NCBI GenBank assembly: GCA_028023455.1
Contig: JAQFVV010006649.1
Span: 1-64,000 of the forward strand
Direction: 5' to 3'
DNA length: 64,000 nucleotides
Source of the DNA: Epiperipatus broadwayi
Taxonomy: Eukaryota; Onychophora; Udeonychophora; Euonychophora; Peripatidae
Part shown: piece after piece, positions 1 to 9,025 of the stretch
Position numbering within the stretch: position 1 is the first letter of the stretch
Layout of the letters: each line of letters opens with the position of its first letter
Position numbers and translations under genes: made by a program
The notes under the pieces: model-generated
The model's database searches: none
Told to the model about the DNA's origin: nothing
What the model saw: only the letters and a program-made list of their open reading frames with translations

Positions 1-5
1 GATCC

Positions 6-691
6 TGTGATGTACTTGATTTAATGTTACTTACGAGAAATAATCAAACACACCCAATTCAAGTAACTATTACTCTCTTGCATGAAATTAAGATATCTCA
101 CTTAACAGATACAAGATTTTATTAGTATAAAAATTAACAAGCATTTATAAACAGGATTATAAGTAGTTTACTAGCGCCTGTAAGGCTTACAAAAATAATA
201 ATAAGACAGGTATAGTCTGTATAATTACCCTAGGTCGGTCTTTAGTACCTTCAGACCCGAATATCTGGTTCTCCTCCCATCGTTGGTCCTGTTCCGAAAT
301 TCACGCTACACATAAGTCTCTCAGAAAAACAGGACTGACGCTGACTTGACTTTTTCCCGCTAGATTGTATCTACTTTTTGTTCTATTGTTTATTCCTTAA
401 CAATTTTATTCGCAAAAGTATTCTGGGATTATTTCTGAACTAATTAATTAAATTGTTCTTTACATTTTTAATCCTTCATTTAATTAATTATTTATTCGGA
501 TCTTCCATCTTATTTTACACCTTGCTTTTTATAAAATATATATATGAAAAACCATTTGTAATTTCTAATTTTCGTTTTTATTAAATCAACTCGTTTACTT
601 TCACATGTAATTATTTAACACTTTTAACTTCTGGAGTACACACAGTTTCACACGTATTTTTTCTTAATATTAATCGTACTACAACATAACA
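6..691 (-). repeat. 3' LTR of the Mag-like element
   Basis: Direct copy of 4629-5314, differing at about six positions. It follows the polypurine tract on the minus strand and abuts GATCC at 1-5. Confidence 0.93.
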
Positions 692-708
692 ATTCCTCCC
701 CCACTCCA
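692..708 (-). promoter_or_regulatory. Polypurine tract of the Mag-like element
   Basis: On the minus strand GGAGTGGGGGAGGAAT lies immediately before the 3' LTR start, where the plus-strand DNA primer is expected. It is about 20 bases past the pol stop codon. Confidence 0.85.
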
Positions 709-728
709 GAAGTTACGGTTTATCCGTC

Positions 729-3377
729 TTATACATATTCTTTTAAGTACAAAGGTCTTCTTTTACATCGTATTGGTCTGGTCTGTATTTTATCCTCTTC
801 TACCGCATCTTCTTGGATGTCGGTCAGTAGCATCTGTTTATCTAAATTCTTTTCATTTGCATGTTGAAACTGCTGGAACATATCTAGTTGTATGTCATCT
901 TCACTTTTACGAATATGATTTTTGTGACGCTTATATATAATTCCGTTTTCGTCTTTAATATCATAAATTTGCTTTGATCGCGCCCGTTCAATTTTTCCAT
1001 TAACCCATTGTTTACGTAGTATATCTCTGAATATTACCGTGTCTCCAATGTTAAAGTTTTTCACTGGGTCTTGATTATATTTATATATATGTGTATCAGG
1101 TCGCAAAAAATCTAAATTAGTTCGTATTTTCCGACCGAATAACATTTCAGCTGGCGATTTTCCAGTCGTTGTTGATGGAGTTATATGTTGATACATCATG
1201 AATTCCTGTAAGACGTTTTTCATATCCGTATTTTTGTTTTTTCTTAAATATTTCTTCACTTGCCCTACCGCGTTTTCCGCCAAACCATTTGATTCAGGGT
1301 GGTAAGGGGGTGTAAATACATGTTTGATGTCCCATTTCCCAAATTGTATTTTTAGTTCTTCACTCGCAAATCCAGTTCCGTTGTCAGAGACGATTACTTG
1401 TGGAAATCCATGTATATAAAATATGTCTGTTAAACATTTTATTGTTTCGTTTGCACTCGTATTTTTAACCTCGTGACATTCTATCCATTTAGAGAAAGCA
1501 TCGATTAAAATTAAATAATTTCTTCCCTCTATTGGACCCGCATGGTCTATATGCAGTCTTTGCCATGGATATATTGGTTTAGGCCAAGAAGAATATTGTT
1601 TATTCGGCAGAGCTATTTCAGACTTACATTTATCACATTTCTTAATATACTTTTCAATATCATTACTTATCTGCGGCCACCAAACATAACTCCGAGCTAG
1701 AGCTTTAGCTCGCACAATGCCTGGGTGCCCCTGATGCAAAAGTTCTAGAACTTTCATTCTCCCTATAGGAGGTATAACTACTCTGTCTCCCATATTAATA
1801 CACCCTTTACAGACCGACAATTGGTCTCTATTGACCCAAAACCCCATTGCTAAATTTTCAGGTTTTTTATTAGGCCAACCTTTGCTTATCCATTTCTTAA
1901 GCAACGCATACCCGTCATTTTCATTTGTCCATGTCTGAACTACTTTACTATTTATGACTTGTGATTTCATATTGTCAATATGATTAACTTCCACATCAGT
2001 TTCATAGTTGTCATTATTTCCGGGCACTCTGGATAGAGCGTCCGCATGAGAAATTATCTTTCCTTTTTGATATTTTAGATTGAAATCGTAAGCAGTAAGT
2101 GTATTAGCCCATCTGAGCATGCGTGGACTTAAATGCTCTGGCATCGGACGATCTTTTCCTATAATCCCTAACAAAGGTTTGTGATCTGTTACTAATTCAA
2201 ATTTTCGTCCATAAATAAACTGGTGAAATTTTTTCACAGCAAACATAACTGCCAAAGCTTCTTTGTCCAGCTGACTATAATTTTTTTCAGCTTTAGACAA
2301 AGTCCGAGAAGCGTAAGCTACAGGACGTTCATGACCGTCTATTTGATGCGCTAAAACTGCTCCGATTCCGTATTGTGATGCATCTGTAGTAATAGTGATG
2401 TCTTTGTCGCTATCAAAATGCACTAATAAGCTACTAGAGGTTAACAATTCCTTAACTGCTTTAAACGCTTTTTCATGTTTGGTATTCCAAATCCATTTCT
2501 GATCTTTGCGTAGCAGTTCGTATAGAGGAGTTGCGACCATCGCTTTGTTCTTTAGAAAAGGTTCGAAAAAATTAATCAAACCTAGGAAAGCTTGAAGTTG
2601 CTTGACATTTATTGGGCTTGGAACATCTTTGACTGCCCTAATTTTATCAGTTAACGGACTTTTCCCTTTTTCCGAAATAAGATGGCCTAAAAACTTTAAT
2701 TCTTCAGTTTCCCAAACGCATTTTTTAACATTTAATTTTACCCCTGCGTTATTTAGTTTTTCGCATACTTTTCGAATTTTACTTCTTAATTTCTCCGGTG
2801 ACGTCGCAGTAATCAAAATGTCGTCATAATATGGCGTCACTCCTTCCAAGCCTTGTAATATTGAATTTATTTTTGCTTGAAATATGTTTGGAGCTGATGT
2901 AATTCCAAAAGGGAGACGATTACATTTGAATAATCCAAAAGGGGTCGTAATTGCCAATAACCGAGCTGTATCATCCGTAACTTTTAGTTGGTGATATGCC
3001 GAATTTAAATCCAATTTCGCAAAATTTTTTGCTTTAGCTAGATTACTGAGAATCTCACGTACATTCGGCACCGGGTAAGCTCCTTTATTAAGATACTTAT
3101 TTACTGTTGTTCTATAATCTCCACACAGCCTAATTTTTCCATCTGGTTTTGTTAACACAACAATTGGCGTGGCCCAATCTGCCTCCTCGATTGGGGATAA
3201 CACGTCTTTTTTAACTAACGCTTCTATTTTTTCCTCTACTAACTGCCTTTGGGCAAACGGTATTTTTCTCGGTTTACAAATAACCGGTTTAGCATTTTCA
3301 TTTAAGTGCAAGTCAATGGGCTTTGATTTTATCAAACCTAAATCTTCGGTAAATAAATTCGGATATAACTCTATCAT
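729..3377 (-). CDS. pol: Pol polyprotein: reverse transcriptase, RNase H, integrase
   Basis: The frame gives 882 residues from the first methionine and stays open upstream to the gag-protease end, so the true start is upstream. The reverse transcriptase spans about residues 50-235, with the catalytic YYDD at 183-186. RNase H follows at about 325-445, with TDAS at 331-334, a DKEA block near 371 and TDH near 397. The integrase has a zinc-binding HHCC set (H548, H551, C581, C584) and a DDE triad at D611, D665 and E701. The last two are separated by 35 residues, as expected for retroviral-type integrases. No internal stop is present. The polypurine tract begins about 20 bases after the stop. This is the only complete polymerase-bearing element in the window. 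Confidence 0.93.
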   Translation of the reverse strand: MIELYPNLFTEDLGLIKSKPIDLHLNENAKPVICKPRKIPFAQRQLVEEKIEALVKKDVLSPIEEADWATPIVVLTKPDGKIRLCGDYRTTVNKYLNKGAYPVPNVREILSNLAKAKNFAKLDLNSAYHQLKVTDDTARLLAITTPFGLFKCNRLPFGITSAPNIFQAKINSILQGLEGVTPYYDDILITATSPEKLRSKIRKVCEKLNNAGVKLNVKKCVWETEELKFLGHLISEKGKSPLTDKIRAVKDVPSPINVKQLQAFLGLINFFEPFLKNKAMVATPLYELLRKDQKWIWNTKHEKAFKAVKELLTSSSLLVHFDSDKDITITTDASQYGIGAVLAHQIDGHERPVAYASRTLSKAEKNYSQLDKEALAVMFAVKKFHQFIYGRKFELVTDHKPLLGIIGKDRPMPEHLSPRMLRWANTLTAYDFNLKYQKGKIISHADALSRVPGNNDNYETDVEVNHIDNMKSQVINSKVVQTWTNENDGYALLKKWISKGWPNKKPENLAMGFWVNRDQLSVCKGCINMGDRVVIPPIGRMKVLELLHQGHPGIVRAKALARSYVWWPQISNDIEKYIKKCDKCKSEIALPNKQYSSWPKPIYPWQRLHIDHAGPIEGRNYLILIDAFSKWIECHEVKNTSANETIKCLTDIFYIHGFPQVIVSDNGTGFASEELKIQFGKWDIKHVFTPPYHPESNGLAENAVGQVKKYLRKNKNTDMKNVLQEFMMYQHITPSTTTGKSPAEMLFGRKIRTNLDFLRPDTHIYKYNQDPVKNFNIGDTVIFRDILRKQWVNGKIERARSKQIYDIKDENGIIYKRHKNHIRKSEDDIQLDMFQQFQHANEKNLDKQMLLTDIQEDAVEEDKIQTRPIRCKRRPLYLKEYV

Positions 3378-3472
3378 TTCTTTTTCAACCGAGACCTTTT
3401 TAACTATATTAATTTTAATGCCTAAGTCTTTAAACCAGTTTCTTCCTATTAATGGACTAATATCTTTATCTA

Positions 3473-4531
3473 CTATATATATATAGGTAATTTGTAGTTT
3501 TTATTTTTAAAACGAACTATTACTTTGGATTTCCCAATTAACTTGATCGGGTTCCCGTTTACATCTCTAACGTTAATGTTAGCTTTCTGTATTTTAATCT
3601 GAGGGCTATCTGTGGATATTTCCTTCCACTTTTTCATGGATATTAAAGAAATTCCAGAGCCACTATCTATTTCCATTTGTACTCTTTTGTTACTTAACTT
3701 AATCTCTAGCATTAATTGATCCTGCTCATTTTTTAAGATATTTCTTTTAATTACTGTTTTCCACTGTTTCTGATCTTTACCATAATCAGGTTTTCGTTTA
3801 GGTTTTTTGCACACTGCTGCTAAATGACCTTTGCCCCCACAGTTATAACATTTTTCGTTCCTCCATTTGCAGCTTTTAGACAAATGACCTACTTTTCCAC
3901 AACAAAAACATTTTATTTCGAAACTTTTCCCTTCTTTAGTACAATCCTTATACTTTCTCTCTATTTTAAAAATATTATTCCTAGAGTTTTCCTCCGTTCT
4001 ATTTGAAAAAGCTAAAGCTTGTTCTACCACTGATTCGTATACTATTCCCTTTTGAATAGCACCTTCATATGTTATCTGAGTTTCAATTAATAACGATTGA
4101 CGCAATTTATCGTCCTTCATTCCCCATAATAACTGATCAATAAGAATTTGTTCCACAAAGTCGCCATATTCGCAATTCTTTGCTAATTGGCGTAGAACAA
4201 TATCATATTCTTTAATCGATTCAAGTTTGTCTTGTTTGCGGTTCCTCAATTTTAACCTAGCTAAATACTTCGATGGTCTTGGGCTAAAATAATCTGTTAG
4301 TCTTTGAACCAGCTCATCGTAGTTACTACTATCTGTAACTTGTCCATTATACAATTTGCTTACTATTTCAATAACTTTTCTACCTGACAAACATAATAAC
4401 GCTGCTACTTTCCTGTCATTTTCAATAATATTATTTAACTTAAAATAATTTTGTAATTGAAGCACATAAAAGGGCCATTCGTGCGGATTATCTATCCCAA
4501 ATTCCGATATATTAGCTTGTCCTATCGACAT
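3473..4531 (-). CDS. gag: Gag and aspartic protease of the Mag-like retrotransposon
   Basis: A 352-residue reading frame starts about 100 bases after the 5' LTR. The N-terminal two thirds is the capsid-like region. Two CCHC zinc knuckles follow at about residues 208-240 (CFCCGKVGHLSKSC and CYNCGGKGHLAAVC), which bind genomic RNA. A retropepsin active-site motif, IDSGSG, lies near residue 288. The frame ends at a TAG inside a run of TA dinucleotides. The same polyprotein appears to resume in another frame a few bases later, at the expected junction with RT. Mag-type elements commonly use one gag-pol frame, so I read the stop as a slippage mutation. A programmed frameshift is the alternative. 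Confidence 0.9.
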   Translation of the reverse strand: MSIGQANISEFGIDNPHEWPFYVLQLQNYFKLNNIIENDRKVAALLCLSGRKVIEIVSKLYNGQVTDSSNYDELVQRLTDYFSPRPSKYLARLKLRNRKQDKLESIKEYDIVLRQLAKNCEYGDFVEQILIDQLLWGMKDDKLRQSLLIETQITYEGAIQKGIVYESVVEQALAFSNRTEENSRNNIFKIERKYKDCTKEGKSFEIKCFCCGKVGHLSKSCKWRNEKCYNCGGKGHLAAVCKKPKRKPDYGKDQKQWKTVIKRNILKNEQDQLMLEIKLSNKRVQMEIDSGSGISLISMKKWKEISTDSPQIKIQKANINVRDVNGNPIKLIGKSKVIVRFKNKNYKLPIYI

Positions 4532-4607
4532 TTTAATTCTTTAATAACTCACCGACTTCTGAATTACTGTTCGGTGTACTTCTTTCATAAAGCTTGAAAA
4601 ACAGGTT

Positions 4608-4624
4608 TTCTCCTGACTGCGCCA
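4608..4624 (-). promoter_or_regulatory. Primer-binding site of the Mag-like element
   Basis: Four bases after the 5' LTR the minus strand reads TGGCGCAGTCAGG. This resembles the tRNA-Ser-type primer site known from Drosophila 17.6/297 elements (TGGCGCAGTC). The tRNA assignment is from family knowledge, not tested here. Confidence 0.7.
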
Positions 4625-4628
4625 AAAT

Positions 4629-5314
4629 TGTGATGTACTTGATTTAATGTTACTTACGAGAAATAATCAAACACACCCAATTCAAGTAACTATTACTCTC
4701 TTGCATGAAATTAAGATATCTCACTTAACAGATACAAGATTTTATTAGTATAAAAATTAACAAGCATTTATAAACAGGATTATAAGTAGTTTACTAGCGC
4801 CTGTAAGGCTTACAAAAATAATAATAAGACAGGTATAGTCTGTATAATTACCCTAGGTCGGTCTTTAGTACCTTCAGACCCGAATATCTGGTTCTCCTCC
4901 CATCGTTGGTCCTGTTCCGAAATTCACGCTACACATAAGTCTCTCAGAAAAACAGGACTGACGCTAACTTGACTTTTTCCCGCTAGATTGTATCTACTTT
5001 TTTCTCTATTGTTTATTCCTTAACAATTTTATTCGCAAAAGTATTCTGGGATTATTTCTGAACTAATTAATTAAATTGTTCTTTACATTTTTAATCCTTC
5101 ATTTAATTAATTATTTATTCGGATCTTCCATCTTATTTTACACCTTGCTTTTTATAAAATATATATATGAAAAACCATTTGTAATTTCTAATTTTCGTTT
5201 TTATTAAATCAACTCGTTTACTTTCATATGTAATTATTTAACACTTTTAACTTCTGGAGTACACACAGTTTCAAACGTATTTTTTATTAATATTAATCGT
5301 ACTACAACATAACA
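4629..5314 (-). repeat. 5' LTR of the Mag-like element
   Basis: This LTR is upstream of gag on the minus strand. It is followed by the primer-binding site and is nearly identical to 6-691. The outer end abuts the GATCC target duplication. Confidence 0.93.
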
Positions 5315-6480
5315 GATCCATAAGTAAAAACTTGTAAAACACATCTGTTAAAAACCTTACCTTTTCAAATACATGGGCATATTTCCTTTTAGTATCAAAT
5401 TATTTCTACCAAAAGAACTCCAACCAAGTTTAATTCTATGATTAATTTCATCCATTATGTTTCTATCTGTATTAATAATCTGATCAAGGTGTGTGTAACT
5501 GTTAACATCTTCTAACTCATCATAATCAATCTTTATTTTCATATTTTGAGAAAATCGATTAAACATTACTTTAGTCTTTTTAACATTTCTCTTTAGTCCT
5601 ACCTTCATCTGCTAACTCCTGCAACATTTCCTGCAGCTCTAAAACATTATTTGCAAAAACAATTAAATCACTGCAAAATCTAAATGACTTAAATAATCTC
5701 CATTTATTTTCTCTCCTTTATCTTCCCATTTTAATCCACAAAATACTTCTTGCAGCACTGCTGTAAAAAGTTTTGGAAATATGGAGTCACCCTGTCTTGC
5801 ACCCTTCTCAATGTTGACTTTCCCAGTATCATTATGTAATCTAATTGTTGCTACTGCATTTTTATAAATATTCTTTAAAATATGACAATATCCTGGATCT
5901 ATACCTTGATGATCCAATGCTTTAATCACTGAAGAAATGTTTATAGAATCAAATGCCTTTTCATAATCTACAAACCCAAAACATAATGGCAACTCATATT
6001 CATTTGTCCTTTCTATAACTTCTTTCAATACCTGGATATGATCTACTGTACTAAAACCACTTTTAAATCCAGCTTGTTCTCTTGGTTGGTGGAAATCCAA
6101 TGTTCTCTGTAGATAAGTTGTAATTATCTTGGTAAAAAATTTATATAAAACTGATAAAAGGCTGATAGGTCTGTAATTTCTAATATCTTCTTTATCCCCT
6201 TTTTTAAATATTAATATTAATACTGCATTCTTCCAATCATCTGGCGCATCTTTATCATTTAGACATGTGGTATACAACTTTGCTAAAAAAAATTCTATTT
6301 CTTCACCTGCTTCTTTTAATATATCAATTGTAATTCCATCATTATCTGGAGCCTTTCCTTTCTTCATATATTTAATTGCATGTCTCACTTCTTCATTTAA
6401 AATTCTGGGCAATTCGGAAGATGTAATAGATATAGAAAGTACTTGTTCTTTATTACTATATAATTCTTGTAATAAACTAA
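5315..6480 (-). pseudogene. RTE-type LINE reverse transcriptase fragment, interrupted by the Mag-like element
   Basis: Minus-strand fragments of a non-LTR retrotransposon polymerase. The main frame (5663-6412, 249 residues) carries RT fingers and palm motifs: KGKAPDNDGI, the motif A block FVDYEKAFDS, and motif B RQGDSIFPKLFT. It breaks just before motif C. The FADD catalytic motif, intact in the second copy at 13343-13354, is lost through small deletions here. A downstream piece (5357-5608) continues the same protein in another frame. The LINE stops exactly at GATCC (5315-5319), where the LTR element entered, so its C-terminus and 3' end should lie left of position 1. The RTE assignment rests on resemblance to endonuclease-RT proteins of that clade. 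Confidence 0.85.
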
Positions 6481-6617
6481 TAATCAGCTTTTTAAGCTAA
6501 TGCACATGCGCTTTGTGGATCTTAACAATAAATGAATACTCTCATTAGTTTATTACAATTCAGATTCATCACGCTATATAAAATAAATATCTCATTTATA
6601 TATAATTCTTGATAAAA

Positions 6618-6900
6618 GGGATATGAAGATATACAAAAATGATGCATTAAAAAGGATTAAATATCTCGAATTTTGTAAAATGGTACGGAAAAGAGTTGAA
6701 AATGATAGAAGAAAGTATAACTGTGAAATAGCAAGGAAAGCTGTAGAAGAAAATAAAAGACTCAAGAATGTAAAACAACATTTTGGTATTGGTAGAAAAT
6801 TTATATCGGGAATAAGAAAAAAAGATGGAATTATTACTAAAAAGAGAGATGACATTATGAAATGGGTAGAAGACTTTTATCAAGAATTATATAGTAATAA
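6618..6900 (+). pseudogene. Inverted 5' segment of the same RTE-type LINE
   Basis: The plus-strand frame starting at 6623 (108 residues) reads like the basic linker that precedes RT in RTE-type LINEs (RRKYNCEIARKAVEENK, then a KKDGIITKKRDDIMKWVEDFY block). It ends with QELYSNK. The opposing minus-strand fragment begins at the same QELYSNK motif (6450-6469), so the two pieces meet at one point of the LINE in opposite orientations. This is what twin-priming inversion produces. The DNA between the pieces (about 6490-6617) holds further short inverted copies. Residues after 6900 no longer look like LINE sequence. Confidence 0.6.
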
Positions 6901-6905
6901 ATCTG

Positions 6906-8057
6906 ACATTACAAAACAGAATATTTTAAAAGAAAATAATTATATTTAAGATTACATTTTATTTAAGGAATAGACAAACAGTTCTTATATTTTCTGTGCC
7001 TGGGTGAAGATTTATATATTTAGATTTGGAAAAATTGGTTTAGCTTGCTTAATTTAAAAGGACAATTATTTGCTAGTATAATTTAATTAAAAAGATCAAT
7101 TTAAAATTAATTAAAATAAATATCTGAGAACTTTTAAGATTTTTTGAGTTTATAATTTATTTGTTTAAATAAATGACTGCAAATTATTTTAAATCAGAAC
7201 TAAATGAAGCAATTAAAAGCTTGAAATTATAATTATCATTATTTTTTTCTCTCTTCATTTTGAGCGACATCCATAAAATTGTCGCATTAATTCAAAATCA
7301 GACACTATGTCTGTAGTCTGCATTTTAATAACCTTCACAATTTTTCCAAATTTTCCCAGAAAATAAAAAATACCAGTGCATAATGAGAAATATGATATAA
7401 TCCAGACATCAGCTGATTGAAGAATATAAATACCAATGGTTAGAAAAACCAGCTAGTCTTCACAAAATTAGTGCATTCAAAACCTAAGCAAATTAAAAAT
7501 TTTAAATAGCCATTTTGTTTGTCTTCTTCATTATGGTTGAGTAGACTAACCCAGTCTAGGTATTTTGCCTTAGTTTGGCAAAAATGTATTCTCATTGGAC
7601 TAAGAAAAGTATAAACAACAAATAAACAAAAAACTGTCACTGTTATTATTTCAAGAAAAGCTCATTTATTGCAGTCAATTATCAATGAAAACTTGATAAA
7701 TTTTCTCATGGAATACTGTCTGACAACTTCAATTTAATTGCTAGTCTTTTTCTTTTAAAGTGATGGCAAAATAGTCAATCTTTTTATAAAATTACACCTA
7801 TCAACATCAATCAAGTCACTTATATCTACTTAAAATAATGGTGAAACAACTTGTCTTTTCACTTCAACTGTATAAATGTTTTGTTTCAAAGTTATAGATT
7901 ATCTTGTCATGAATTATTGAAAGAAAAACTTTAAATAGTAAGCTTCAAGTCAAATATATCGTCATAAACTTTGTAGCTTGGTGAAATGCTGAACTTTAAT
8001 TAAAATCAATGGAATCAGTGTTTATAGATTATAACCTATTTGATTAATCAAATATAA
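6906..8057. other. AT-rich DNA without a recognisable gene
   Basis: No reading frame with protein-like composition is seen. The 66-codon minus-strand frame at 7440-7640 has no recognisable motif and is treated as chance. Confidence 0.6.
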
Positions 8058-8059
8058 TA

Positions 8060-9023
8060 CTCCTGGGTCTCGTTTTATGCGGTAGATAGGTTCCACAGAA
8101 AACCTGCATTAAAAAAAATCGCACAAAAATACTTAACTTACCTTGAAAAATGGGGGATAGGTGCTGTAATTTTCAGAATTCGCATAAAAGCAAAGCAACA
8201 AGGAAAAATTACTTTAAAATTTGCATTAAAAAAATAAGCAAATAAAGTATGGCTAATAAAAAATTTCAAATATTTGAAAAAAATTAATACAAGACAAACT
8301 TTTTTTACATTTTTTTATTAACTACAGTATTTAATTTTACATTTTTCATACATATTTTAATCATTAATGCTAGCGTTCATTTGTAAACTGGTAAGAAATC
8401 AGATTCAATGTGATGTATTATGGCTTCTCCTTAAACGAAGTCAAGAATCTCTCAGCAATTATGCCCAGAGAAACCTGTTAGCCATTTTATTTTTATTCGT
8501 GATGTGATGTACAACTAGCACCACCTTCAGTCTTGTGCTGATATTTTTCTGTTTCTATATTAAAAAAATGAGATCTCAATCAAAACAAAAAGATTAGAGA
8601 TTATCATTAGAAAGATTATTTTCAGTTGATAAAATCTTCATTTTTTATTTTAAAAATCTAAAAGATTATTTATTTCTGTTATATATAACAAAATACGTTT
8701 TAAAAGTTTAAATTTTTTGAATATTTATTGCGATATTTTTATATGTAAGTATAAATCTACTATTATTATTTACTCATTAGTATAAATAGGTTATTTACAT
8801 AGAAGCTAACATTCTAAATACAGCTTCAGGCCATATTCACGTTAGCTGCTAATATAACGTTATATTTTTGAGAAAAAAAAAAAATTTCAAGTGAAAATAA
8901 GTTATTAATAATTTAAATTTCTGATATCTAATATAGTGAAATATGAAAGATATTAAGAAGAAACATTAATCGCATAACTTCAAAATTGCATTAAAATAAT
9001 CCACATAAAACGAGACCCAGATG
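8060..9023. mobile_element. Pogo/Tigger-like MITE
   Basis: The segment begins CTGGGTCTCGTTTTATGCGG (8063-8082) and ends with a near-exact inverted copy, CCACATAAAACGAGACCCAG (9001-9020). TA dinucleotides lie at 8058-8059 and 9024-9025, as expected for the TA duplication of Tc1/mariner-pogo elements. The terminal style (CTCGTTTTATGCGG, then a GGTTCCACAGAAAACC block) resembles Tigger-type ends. No transposase is present in the 964 bp, so it is non-autonomous. The family assignment is by resemblance only. Confidence 0.5.
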
Positions 9024-9025
9024 TA

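Larger units (their letters stand above)
6..5314 (-). mobile_element. Mag-like Ty3 (Metaviridae) LTR retrotransposon, nearly complete
   Basis: A full-length LTR retrotransposon on the minus strand. Two 686-bp direct repeats (6-691 and 4629-5314) start TGTTATG and end ATCACA when read on the minus strand. They are flanked by an identical 5-bp target duplication, GATCC, at 1-5 and 5315-5319. A primer-binding site, gag with two zinc knuckles, an aspartic protease, RT, RNase H, integrase and a polypurine tract follow in the order expected for Ty3-type elements. I count about six differences between the LTRs, so insertion was recent. The reading frame breaks once, at a TA repeat between protease and RT. 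The element is inserted in an RTE-type LINE whose coding sequence continues at 5315. Confidence 0.95.
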
